Shown here: piece after piece, positions 1 through 6,061 of the stretch | Layout of the letters: every line of letters starts with the position of its first letter | How positions within the stretch are numbered: position 1 is the stretch's first letter | Assembly (NCBI GenBank): GCA_020852035.1 | Contig: JADZBR010000067.1 | Location: forward strand, 1 to 12,101 | Direction: 5' to 3' | From: Caulobacteraceae bacterium | Lineage (GTDB): Bacteria > Pseudomonadota > Alphaproteobacteria > Caulobacterales > Caulobacteraceae | Length of the DNA: 12,101 bases | Notes under the pieces: generated by a model | Seen by the model: the letters and a program-made list of their open reading frames with translations, nothing else | Databases searched by the model: none | What the model was told of the DNA's origin: nothing | Made by a program: the position numbers and the translations under genes

Positions 1-480
1 CACCGAATGGATGGCGCCGATCCGGGCGCAGGCGAGCAGGGCGTAGGCCGCCTCCGGGATCCTCGGCAGGTAGCTGGGGACCCGGTCGCACTTCTTGACC
101 CCGGGTCCCTTCAGGACATTGGCCATGCGGCAGGTCTCTTCGTGGACCTCGCGATAGCTGATGCGCTTGGAGTCCTTGGGGTCGTCGCCTTCCCAGATGA
201 TCGCGGTCTGGTCGCCGCGCGTCGCCAGATGGCGGTCCAGGCAGTTGGCCGAGACGTTCAGTTCGCCATCGGCGAACCAGCGGATGCGGAAGTCGTCCTT
301 GTCGAAGGAAACGTCCTTCACGATCGAGAACGGCTTGATCCAGTCCAGCCGCGAAGCGACCTCGCGCCAGTAGCCTTCCGGGTCGGACTCCACGCGGGCG
401 ACGGCGGCCTCGTAGCCGGCGGCGTCCATCAGGGCGCGTTTGGCCAACTCCTGTGGAACCGGAAAGACTTCGTCCGACAT
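1..480 (-). CDS. acs: Acetyl-CoA synthetase, N-terminal 160 residues (partial, runs off the left edge)
   Basis: AMP-forming acetate:CoA ligase, which activates acetate to acetyl-AMP and then acetyl-CoA in the cytosol. Reading leftward from ATG at 478-480 gives an open frame to base 1. The family usually has about 650 residues, so only the N-terminal quarter is here. Family signatures are the DWIKPF segment (residues 46-51), the WFADGELNVSANCLDRHL block (about 68-84), QTAIIWEGDDP (about 91-101) and ARIGAIHSV (152-160), which in the family leads into the FGGFS loop. A Shine-Dalgarno-like AGGGAG (488-493) lies 7 nt before the ATG and supports the start. Residues 124-140 depart from the family pattern as I recall it: KKCDRVPSYLPRIPEA stands where KKGDRVT-I/L-YMPMIPEA is usual. 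The gene is monocistronic as far as the window shows, and a repeat lies just upstream. Confidence 0.93.
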   Translation of the reverse strand, partial: MSDEVFPVPQELAKRALMDAAGYEAAVARVESDPEGYWREVASRLDWIKPFSIVKDVSFDKDDFRIRWFADGELNVSANCLDRHLATRGDQTAIIWEGDDPKDSKRISYREVHEETCRMANVLKGPGVKKCDRVPSYLPRIPEAAYALLACARIGAIHSV

Positions 481-519
481 GCGCTTACTCCCTGATCGTT
501 GTTCAGGTTGGACTTAGAC

Positions 520-654
520 CTTCCCCCAGGATGGGGGAAGTGGCCCGAAGGCGAAGCCGAGGGCCGATGGGGGAGACCTGAGGGTAGATCGCAAACTTCC
601 CCCATCGACCTTCACCCTTCGGGTCTCAGGCCACTTCCCCCGTACCGGGGGAAG
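520..654. repeat. Inverted two-hairpin intergenic repeat, family A
   Basis: Each end is a perfect 8-bp hairpin with a 5-nt loop: CTTCCCCC-AGGAT-GGGGGAAG at 520-540 and CTTCCCCC-GTACC-GGGGGAAG at 634-654. The flanks are also complementary over long range: GTGGCCCGAAGG (540-551) and the segment following it pair imperfectly with the reverse complement of 609-635, and GATGGGGGA (566-574) pairs with TCCCCCATC (597-605). The whole element can therefore fold back on itself. It fills the gap between acs and the histidine-phosphatase gene and supplies the last nine codons and stop of the latter. It resembles the dispersed intergenic palindromes of Caulobacter-type genomes; that resemblance is recalled, not searched. 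Confidence 0.8.
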
Positions 655-1204
655 GATGGCGCCATCCCGCCGGGAGCCGGTATTCCCAGCCCTCGCGCCA
701 GGCGAAGTCCGCCTCGATCAGCGCCTCCAGCGGCTCGCCGTTCAAGAGGTGGTCGAGGGCGAAGCGCTGGGCGGAGTGGCCGACCAGCAGCACCCGCCCG
801 CCGTCGAAGCGCGCGGCGATATCGGCGAGCACCTGGCCGGTACGGGCGACGGCCTGGCGCCAGCTCTCGCCCTTCGGGTGCGGCCGGTCGAGGTAGCGGC
901 GGCGCTGCAGCTGCACCAGCGAGGTCGGCGAGCCGTTCAGTTCGCCGTAGTCGCACTCGCGCAGCCGCCAGTCGACGAAGCGCGGCGGCCCGTCCTCGCC
1001 GAAGGCGATGCGCACGGTCTCCAGCGCGCGGGCGAGGTCGGAGACGAACACCGCCGCCAGCCGGTCCCGCCGCCGTCGCTGGCCGAGCTTCTCGGCCGAC
1101 TCCAGGCCCGCCGCCGAGAGCTTGCCCGGCAGCCAGCCGGTGGCGATCCCCGCGTCGTTGTCCTCGGTGATCGCGTGGGTCTCGAAGACGAGCTCGACGC
1201 TCAC
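626..1204 (-). CDS. Histidine phosphatase superfamily protein with variant THA active-site motif
   Basis: A 192-residue protein of the phosphoglycerate-mutase-like (histidine phosphatase) superfamily; substrate unknown. The N-terminus reads ELVFETHAITEDNDAGIATGW, so the usual R-H-G triad is T-H-A, keeping the catalytic His (residue 10) but not the flanking Arg and Gly. The downstream landmarks are present: the SDLARALETVRIAF segment (about 55-68), RECDYGELNG (about 82-91), and VLLVGHSAQRF with the second His. I recall an actinobacterial/proteobacterial subgroup with ETH-S/A-T motifs like this one, so it is probably a real subfamily rather than a broken gene. The start is GTG at 1202-1204, overlapping the TGA of the peroxiredoxin gene (GTGA), which suggests translational coupling. 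The final residues PSPGTGEVA lie in repeat family A. Confidence 0.85.
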   Translation of the reverse strand: MSVELVFETHAITEDNDAGIATGWLPGKLSAAGLESAEKLGQRRRRDRLAAVFVSDLARALETVRIAFGEDGPPRFVDWRLRECDYGELNGSPTSLVQLQRRRYLDRPHPKGESWRQAVARTGQVLADIAARFDGGRVLLVGHSAQRFALDHLLNGEPLEALIEADFAWREGWEYRLPAGWRHPSPGTGEVA

Positions 1205-1839
1205 CCCAGTCTCGGCTGGCGCGTCGTGCGCAGGTAGGGGCGATGCTCGGTCCAGCCTTCCGGGAAGAGCTTTTTGGCCGTCTCGTTGTCGACCGAGGGC
1301 ACGATGATCACGTCCTCGCCCTGCTTCCAGTTGGCGGGGGTGGCGACCTTGTGGTTTTCGGTCAGCTGCAGGCTGTCGATCACCCGCAGCAACTCATCGA
1401 AGTTGCGGCCGGTGGAGGCGGGGTAGGTCAGCGTCAGGCGCACCTTGTGGGCCGGGTCGATCACGAACACCGAGCGCACGGTCGTGGTGTCCGAGGCGTT
1501 GGGGTGGATCATGCCGTAGAGGTCGGAGACCTTGCGGTCGTGGTCGGCGATCAGCGGGAAGTTCAGCCTGGCTCCTTGCGTTTCCTCGATGTCCTTCGAC
1601 CAGCCGGCATGGCTGTCGGCCGGATCGACCGAGAGGCCGATCACCTTGACGCCGCGCTTGTCGAACTCCGGCTTCAGCTTGGCGACCACGCCGAGTTCCG
1701 TCGTGCAGACGGGCGTGTAGTCCTTGGGGTGGGAGAAGAGGATCACCCAGGCATCGCCCGCCCAGTCGTAGAAGCTAAGCTGGCCCTCGGTGGAATCCTG
1801 GGTGAAATCCGGGGCCACGTCGTCCAGTTGCAGCGCCAT
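1201..1839 (-). CDS. 1-Cys peroxiredoxin (Prx6-type)
   Basis: Thiol peroxidase of the AhpC/TSA superfamily that reduces H2O2, organic peroxides or peroxynitrite in the cytosol. The peroxidatic site reads SHPKDYTPVCTTELG (residues 36-50) with Cys45. No other Cys occurs in the 212 residues, so there is no resolving Cys, and an external thiol must recycle it. The order is the AhpC/TSA domain (about 3-150) followed by the C-terminal 1-Cys Prx domain, with PANWKQGEDVIIVPSV and KKLFPEGW typical of Prx6 relatives. Length is normal for the subfamily. The start ATG 1837-1839 is preceded by AAGGAG (1848-1853) with 8-nt spacing. Its TGA overlaps the GTG of the histidine-phosphatase gene, so the two probably form an operon. 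Related proteins are sometimes named PrxU or AhpC; I give no symbol. Confidence 0.93.
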   Translation of the reverse strand: MALQLDDVAPDFTQDSTEGQLSFYDWAGDAWVILFSHPKDYTPVCTTELGVVAKLKPEFDKRGVKVIGLSVDPADSHAGWSKDIEETQGARLNFPLIADHDRKVSDLYGMIHPNASDTTTVRSVFVIDPAHKVRLTLTYPASTGRNFDELLRVIDSLQLTENHKVATPANWKQGEDVIIVPSVDNETAKKLFPEGWTEHRPYLRTTRQPRLG

Positions 1840-1946
1840 TGGCGGCTCTCCTTCGATCTTTGAATGTCGGATCGGCCCGTGGGGAACTTAGGGGTTGGCG
1901 GCGACAATTCCCACCTGCCGACAGCAGATCGGAACATCACACAAAT

Positions 1947-2053
1947 CCGCTCATTCCCGCGAAAGCGGGAACCCAGGTGTTTTATCGAAGGGCGCGAGCG
2001 TGTCCGGACTGAACCAAAAAAGCCTGGGTCCCCGCTTTCGCGGGGATGAGCGG
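1947..2053. repeat. REP-like inverted repeat, family B, copy 1
   Basis: 31-bp outer arms (1947-1977 and 2023-2053) are inverted copies of each other and flank a 45-bp spacer. Each arm holds its own perfect 7-bp hairpin closed by a four-base loop: TTCCCGC-GAAA-GCGGGAA at 1954-1971 and TCCCCGC-TTTC-GCGGGGA at 2029-2046. The element starts 17 bp past the stop codon of the PEP-mutase-like gene and lies upstream of the peroxiredoxin gene, so it could end or stabilise the former's transcript. A second copy is at 3730-3835. Confidence 0.92.
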
Positions 2054-2070
2054 ACGGTGAGCGAGCGGGA

Positions 2071-2889
2071 TCAACGCCCCATCGGCCCGGTGATGTCCCC
2101 CGTCGGCGGGGCCTTGGCGAAGCTGGTGAAGGTCCCCGCCCCGGCGATCTCGCGGGCGGCCTGCATGAAGCCGCCCCAGGCCGCCTTGGCCAGCGCGCCG
2201 CCGACGCTGATGCGGCGCACGCCGAGGTCGGCGAGCTCGCCCACGGTCAGCTCGGTGGGAAAGCCGATCAGCACGTTCACCGGCTTCGGATCGAGCGTCT
2301 CGACCACCGCCTCGATCTGCGCGCGGGTGGTGACCAGCGGGGCGTAGAGGCAGTCGGCGCCGGCGTCGGCGTAAGCCTTGAGGCGCGCGATCACCTCCTC
2401 TAGCGGCGGCTTGGCGCGCAGCAGCCCCTCGCAGCGGCCGGTCAACACGACCTCGGCGCCGGTGGCGTCGATCGCCTTGCGGGCGGCGCGGATGCGTTCG
2501 ACGGCGACCTCCAGCGGGTAGAAGGGCTCGCCCGGATCGCCGGTGTAGTCCTCGATCGACAGGCCCGAGGCGCCGGCGGCGACGCAGAGCCGCACGCTCT
2601 CGGCGAGGCCGGCCGCGTCGGCGGCGAAGCCGTTCTCGAAATCGACGTTGAGCGGGATGTCGGCGGCGGCGCTGAGCTCGGCGACATGGGCCAGAACCAC
2701 GTCGCGGGTTACCTCGCCGTCGGCCAGACCCTTGGCCCAGGCCATGCCGGCGCTGGTGGTGGCGAGGGCGGAAAAGCCGACGCCTTGCAGGAACTTCGCG
2801 GACCCCACGTCCCAGGGGTTGGGCATCACGAAGCAGCCGGCCTTGTGCAGGCGGGCGAAGGCGGCGCGTTTGTCGGCGAGGGTGGGCAT
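2071..2889 (-). CDS. Isocitrate lyase/PEP mutase superfamily protein
   Basis: A 272-residue TIM-barrel enzyme of the isocitrate lyase/phosphoenolpyruvate mutase superfamily, which acts on C-C or C-P bonds of 2-oxo or 2-hydroxy acids. The substrate cannot be told from sequence. Landmarks are FVMPNPWDVGSAKFL (20-34), ALATTSAGMAWAKG (41-54), the metal-site strand NVDFENGF (81-88), SIEDYTGDPGEPFYPL (111-126) and VVLTGRCEGLL (147-157). The KKCGH/KRCGH loop that follows the IED strand in true isocitrate and 2-methylisocitrate lyases is absent, replaced by the TGDPGEP segment, so those activities are unlikely. I chose ATG 2887-2889 because GGGAG precedes it at a suitable distance and MPTLADKRAAFARLH fits the family N-terminus. 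The open frame extends 20 codons further, without similarity. It is divergent from the creatininase-family gene. Confidence 0.9.
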   Translation of the reverse strand: MPTLADKRAAFARLHKAGCFVMPNPWDVGSAKFLQGVGFSALATTSAGMAWAKGLADGEVTRDVVLAHVAELSAAADIPLNVDFENGFAADAAGLAESVRLCVAAGASGLSIEDYTGDPGEPFYPLEVAVERIRAARKAIDATGAEVVLTGRCEGLLRAKPPLEEVIARLKAYADAGADCLYAPLVTTRAQIEAVVETLDPKPVNVLIGFPTELTVGELADLGVRRISVGGALAKAAWGGFMQAAREIAGAGTFTSFAKAPPTGDITGPMGR

Positions 2890-2983
2890 GGCTGGGCTCC
2901 CGTCAGGTCTCCCCGCTCTTACCGCAGGGCGCGAAAGGGCGTAGGCCAAAATCGGCTGTGATCACTTTTGCGAAGGCCGAACC

Positions 2984-3721
2984 ATGCTGCTGGCTTTGGC
3001 CACCGGGGCCGAGATCGAGGCCCATCTCGAACGCTCGAAGACGGTGGTGATCCCCATCGGCTCCAACGAGCAGCATGGGCCGACGGGCCTTTTGGGCACC
3101 GACTGGCTCTGTCCGGAGATCATCGCCCATGAGGCGCAGAAGACTTCGGACCTCTTGATCACGCCGACCTTCAACATCGGCATGGCGCAGCATCACCTGG
3201 ACTTTCCGGGGACTATCGCCCTGCGCCCTTCCACCTTCATGGCGGCGATCGGCGACTGGGCGAGGAGCCTGGCGCACCACGGCTTTACGCGGCTCTATTT
3301 CCTGAACGGCCACGGCGGCAATGTCGCCACTATCGAGGCGGCGTTCTCGGAGATGTACGCCGAGGCGAGCTTCGCGGGGCGTGAGCGCGGCTTCGCCTGC
3401 CGGCTGCGGAATTGGTGGGACCTGAAGGGCGTCATGCCGCTGGCGAGCCGGCTTTTCCCCACCGGCCACGGCAGCCATGCGACGCCCAGCGAGATCGCCG
3501 TCACCCAGTGGGCCTATCCGGACTCGATCAAGTCGGCGAACTACGCCCCGCAGATCGCGCCGACCGGGCCGATCCGCGAGGCCAGGGACTTCCGCGCCCG
3601 CTACGCCGACGGGCGCATGGGCTCCGATCCGGGGCAGGCGAGCCCCGAGAAGGGCGGCGAGCTGGTCGCCAAGGCTGTGGAGGGATTGATCGCCGACGTG
3701 GCGGCGTTTTCAGCGGCCTGA
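2984..3721 (+). CDS. Creatininase family protein (metal-dependent amidohydrolase)
   Basis: A 245-residue member of the creatininase/creatinine amidohydrolase family, which uses a two-metal site to open cyclic amides or act on related C-N bonds. Relatives include MftE and riboflavin-pathway amidohydrolases. Seen here: PIGSNEQHGPTGLLGTD (24-40) with likely metal ligands Glu29, His31 and Asp40, then MAQHHLDFPGT (67-77), FLNGHGGN (107-113) with His110, and GSHATPSEIAVTQ (163-175) with Glu170. No signal peptide. ATG 2984 has GAAGG 7 nt upstream. Creatinine as substrate is not implied, since NGHGGN replaces the motif I recall for the true enzyme. It is a single gene between a divergent PEP-mutase-like gene and the convergent dedA-type gene. 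Repeat family B begins 8 bp after its stop. Confidence 0.9.
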   Translation: MLLALATGAEIEAHLERSKTVVIPIGSNEQHGPTGLLGTDWLCPEIIAHEAQKTSDLLITPTFNIGMAQHHLDFPGTIALRPSTFMAAIGDWARSLAHHGFTRLYFLNGHGGNVATIEAAFSEMYAEASFAGRERGFACRLRNWWDLKGVMPLASRLFPTGHGSHATPSEIAVTQWAYPDSIKSANYAPQIAPTGPIREARDFRARYADGRMGSDPGQASPEKGGELVAKAVEGLIADVAAFSAA

Positions 3722-3729
3722 TCCCCATT

Positions 3730-3835
3730 CCGCTCATCCCCGCGAAAGCGGGGACCCAGGTGTTTTATCGAAGGGCGGCTGCGTCTCAGGCTGAACAAAA
3801 AAAGCCTGGGTTCCCGCTTTCGCGGGAATGAGCGG
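3730..3835. repeat. REP-like inverted repeat, family B, copy 2
   Basis: Same architecture as the copy at 1947-2053: 31-bp inverted arms (3730-3760 and 3805-3835) around a 44-bp spacer that keeps TGTTTTATCGAAGGGCG and a run of A before the right arm. Here the left hairpin is TCCCCGC-GAAA-GCGGGGA (3737-3754) and the right one TTCCCGC-TTTC-GCGGGAA (3811-3828), the reverse of the order in copy 1. It lies 8 bp beyond the creatininase-family stop and 11 bp from the dedA-type stop, so it may act as a bidirectional terminator or 3'-end stabiliser between convergent genes. Confidence 0.92.
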
Positions 3836-3846
3836 GTTGTGAACGC

Positions 3847-4512
3847 TCAGCCGCACTCGCGCGCCGCCTCGCGGATCAGGGCTTCGCGCCGGCGCATGCG
3901 GTGGACGATGGCGCGCCAGCCGAGGAAGCTGGCCAGGGTCAGGCCCGCGCCGATGGCCAGCACCAGGGTCAGGCGGTCGGCCTCGACCAGCTGTTCCAGC
4001 TCGGCCAGGCCCTTGGCGGCCAGCCAGCCAGGCGCCAGCATCACCGGCACCCAGACCAGCGCCGAACCGACGTTGGCGAACTGGAAGCGCCGCCGCGACA
4101 TGGCCATCATGCCGGTGAGCAGCGGCACGAAGGCCCTTGCAGGCCCGAAGAAGCGGCCGATGTAGATCGAGGCCGAGCCGTACTGGCGGCAGAACAGGCG
4201 CGCGCGGGCGATGGCGCGCCGGTGATTGCGGAACAGCGGCCCGCGCAGCGAGCGGGCGCCCAACCGGCGGCCGATCTCGTAGGAGACCGCATCGCCCAGC
4301 ACGGCCCCGATCACGCAGCAGATCACGATCTCGACGGGATTGAGCACGCCGGCGGCCAGCAGCCCGCCGACCAGCACCATCAGCGCCGTGGCCGGCACGA
4401 AGGCGCCGACGATGGCCAGGGACTCCACGAAGATCACCGCCCCCAGGATGACGCCGGCCATCGCGCTGTGCTGCGCGATGAAGTCGCCGAGGTTCTGGAA
4501 GAAGTGACTCAT
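3847..4512 (-). CDS. DedA family (VTT-domain) inner-membrane protein
   Basis: A 221-residue polytopic inner-membrane protein of the DedA/SNARE-associated family. Bacterial members are linked to envelope homeostasis, lipid-carrier (undecaprenyl phosphate) or phospholipid translocation, and proton-motive-force-dependent drug tolerance. Seen: a first hydrophobic hairpin (about 17-55) with FVES (Glu30) and GAFVPATALM; a second (about 58-78) followed by GDAVSYEIGRRLG (73-85); the amphipathic re-entrant motif YIGRFFGPARAFVPLLTGMMAMSRRRF (117-143) carrying the conserved Arg120, Arg126 and Pro130; and two further hydrophobic spans (about 148-170 and 181-202) before a basic tail. Length is slightly above the usual 200 or so. 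ATG 4510-4512 follows AGGACGGG. It is 114 bp downstream of the methyltransferase gene on the same strand. Confidence 0.92.
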   Translation of the reverse strand: MSHFFQNLGDFIAQHSAMAGVILGAVIFVESLAIVGAFVPATALMVLVGGLLAAGVLNPVEIVICCVIGAVLGDAVSYEIGRRLGARSLRGPLFRNHRRAIARARLFCRQYGSASIYIGRFFGPARAFVPLLTGMMAMSRRRFQFANVGSALVWVPVMLAPGWLAAKGLAELEQLVEADRLTLVLAIGAGLTLASFLGWRAIVHRMRRREALIREAARECG

Positions 4513-4626
4513 CGATCCCGTCCTAACGCGCTCGCAGATAGGCGTTCAGGATGACGAATGAGAGGCGCCGGCCCCGACTTTCTTCGAGAAAATTCCGGTG
4601 TGTCCCGGCGGCCACGGACCGGCGGC

Positions 4627-5340
4627 TCAGCGGGGGATTTCGGCGGTCTTGGTCAGCACCACCTGGCGGTAGACGGCCTCGATCTCGAAGTAGCGGCGGA
4701 AGATGCCGTGGAAGCGGTCGACCGCCTGCTTCACCCCCGGCCCGCCGATTTCCGAGACGTCGTGCCAGTAGTCGTCGAGCACCATCATGCCGCCGATCTC
4801 CAGCATGGCGGCGCAGTAGGCCAGATCGACGCTGACCGCCCAGGCGGTGTGGCTGCCGTCGATGTAGATCAGGTCGAAGGCTTCGCCCGCCTCCAGCATC
4901 TTGGGCAGTTCGTAGGTGGAAAAGCCCTTGCGGGTCTTCAGGGCCGAGAAGTTCAGCTTGGCGGCGTTGCGTTGGAAGCGCGGCTCGACGGCGTGATATT
5001 TCTCTTCCGGGTTCAGGGCCTCGTCGAACCAGGGATCGATCACCGTCACGTCCAGCTTGGCCGGCAGCAGCCAGTCCATGAAGGCCAGGTTGCGCCCCTC
5101 GTAGGCGCCGATCTCCAGGTAGCGGATCTGGCCGCGCCCCTCGGCGAACTTGCGCAGCACCGGGGCCACGAAGGGGATGTTGTTGTCCGCCCACTCGGTG
5201 GTGAACTCAAAGCCCCTGGCCTCGATGTGGGCGGCGAAGCCCTGCGCGTCCGCAGGCGAGCGCGGGCCGAGCATGGTCTGCGCCAGCTGCGGGGCGAACC
5301 GCCCGTTGATCGTCGCCAGTTGCTTCAGTCGCTCCGCCAT
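4627..5340 (-). CDS. Class I SAM-dependent methyltransferase
   Basis: A 237-residue Rossmann-fold methyltransferase (Methyltransf_24-like); acceptor unknown. Motif I is RYLEIGAYEGRN (73-84), the SAM-binding acidic strand end is TVIDPW (99-104), a D-x-x-x-x-DGSH strand sits at FDLIYIDGSHTAWAV (155-169), and MMVLDDYW (185-192) is the next core strand. These fit the group often found among small-molecule and glycan O-methyltransferases. ATG 5338-5340 is preferred because AAAGG lies about 8-12 nt upstream. A TTG 14 codons further up (5382) keeps the frame open but has no ribosome site and adds a basic stretch. The Rieske-type gene ends 57 bp upstream, so the two may be cotranscribed. Confidence 0.85.
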   Translation of the reverse strand: MAERLKQLATINGRFAPQLAQTMLGPRSPADAQGFAAHIEARGFEFTTEWADNNIPFVAPVLRKFAEGRGQIRYLEIGAYEGRNLAFMDWLLPAKLDVTVIDPWFDEALNPEEKYHAVEPRFQRNAAKLNFSALKTRKGFSTYELPKMLEAGEAFDLIYIDGSHTAWAVSVDLAYCAAMLEIGGMMVLDDYWHDVSEIGGPGVKQAVDRFHGIFRRYFEIEAVYRQVVLTKTAEIPR

Positions 5341-5397
5341 TCGGGCAGCCTTTCGTCGTTCGGCGAAGGCTCTAGCCGACAAGGCGTTAAGGAACGG

Positions 5398-5754
5398 TCA
5401 GGCGGTGACCACGCGGCCGCCCTGCAGTTTCACCGGCCAGGGCGAAAGGCGCTCGCCGGCGCAGGGGCCGGCCACGCAGACCCCGTCGCCCGGGCGGAAC
5501 AGCGCCGCGTGGCCGCCGCACAGGATGTGGCGCTCGTCGCGGGTCAGGTAGCCGCCGTCCAGCCCGCCCATCGGCCAGCCGGCGTGCGGGCAGGAATCGA
5601 CATAGCCGCGCACGGCCCCGCCCAGCCGCACCACGAAGCCGGCGAACAGTTTCTTGTCCTCGCGGAAACGAAAGCCCCGGGCGCCCGGGTCGGGCAGGTC
5701 GTCGAAGGCGCAGAGGTCGACGCCCGGCCCTGGCCTGGCCGGATTGCCGCTCAC
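5398..5754 (-). CDS. Rieske [2Fe-2S] ferredoxin-like protein
   Basis: A 118-residue stand-alone Rieske protein, presumably a cytosolic electron carrier; partner unknown. The cluster ligands are visible as C55-P-H57 in DSCPHAGWPMGG and C79-G-G-H82 in RHILCGGHAALF, with 21 residues between the two pairs, in the range of Rieske ferredoxins. There is no oxygenase catalytic domain and no signal or TAT peptide. LSPWPVKLQGGRVV at the C-terminus matches the last strands of the fold. The GTG start (5752-5754) overlaps the TGA of the YciI-type gene as GTGA, suggesting translational coupling. The first dozen residues are Gly/Pro-rich and the start is only moderately sure. Confidence 0.88.
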   Translation of the reverse strand: MSGNPARPGPGVDLCAFDDLPDPGARGFRFREDKKLFAGFVVRLGGAVRGYVDSCPHAGWPMGGLDGGYLTRDERHILCGGHAALFRPGDGVCVAGPCAGERLSPWPVKLQGGRVVTA

Positions 5755-6038
5755 GGCAGCTCGCCGAAGGTCGCCTTCCAGGGACGGATCTCGACCCGCT
5801 CGAAAACGCCGGCCTTCGTGTAGGGGTCGTCGTCGCTGAAGGCCTGGGCCTGAGCCTGGCTGTCAGCCTCGATGAAGATCAGCGAACCCACCATCTCGCC
5901 GGCCTCGTTCAGGAATGGGCCGCCCAGGCGCATCTTGATCGAATGGCCGCGCACGTAGGCGAAATGCGCCTCGCGGGTGGCCAGGCGCAGGTCGAGCGCG
6001 CCGGGCTTGTCGAAGCACATGAGGACATAGAGGGACAT
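5751..6038 (-). CDS. YciI-like (YCII-related) protein
   Basis: A 95-residue protein of the YCII-related family, a ferredoxin-like dimeric fold of mostly unknown function; some relatives are dehydrochlorinase-like enzymes. Family marks are the VLMCFDKPGAL start (5-15), a potential active-site His25 in REAHFAYV, GGPFLNEAGEMVGSLIFIEA (39-58), and the diagnostic DDDPYTKAGVFERVEIRPW (69-87). The start ATG 6036-6038 has AAGGAG (6044-6049) 5 nt before it. In many alphaproteobacteria a YciI-type gene follows tsaD and gpsA (recalled synteny). Here a 174-bp repeat separates it from gpsA. Its TGA overlaps the GTG of the Rieske-type gene. Confidence 0.92.
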   Translation of the reverse strand: MSLYVLMCFDKPGALDLRLATREAHFAYVRGHSIKMRLGGPFLNEAGEMVGSLIFIEADSQAQAQAFSDDDPYTKAGVFERVEIRPWKATFGELP

Positions 6039-6061
6039 GGCGGCTCCTTGAGCAATCCTCT

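Noticed and set aside
7..495. 162-codon plus-strand frame at the left edge
   Set aside because: Antisense to acs, whose minus-strand reading is clearly acetyl-CoA synthetase.
1884..1907. Promoter-like TTGTCGC ... CCTAAGTTC upstream of the peroxiredoxin gene (minus strand)
   Set aside because: The spacing (8 bp) is below the 10-14 bp of the Caulobacter sigma-73 pattern, and the -10 has two mismatches.
2958..2965. Perfect 8-bp palindrome GTGATCAC between the divergent PEP-mutase-like and creatininase-family genes
   Set aside because: Too short to call an operator alone; it does not extend beyond 8 bp and has no second half-site.
1947..3835. Family B repeats as ends of a composite mobile element enclosing the PEP-mutase-like and creatininase-family genes
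   Set aside because: No transposase or target-site duplication is visible, the copies look like ordinary dispersed intergenic repeats, and the enclosed genes share the GC-rich character of their neighbours.
4570..4595. Short inverted repeat TTTCT-TCG-AGAAA upstream of the dedA-type gene
   Set aside because: A 5-bp AT stem is too weak for a terminator and does not fit a convincing operator.
4558..5823. 421-codon plus-strand frame across the methyltransferase and Rieske genes
   Set aside because: Antisense shadow; the minus-strand genes carry intact family motifs.
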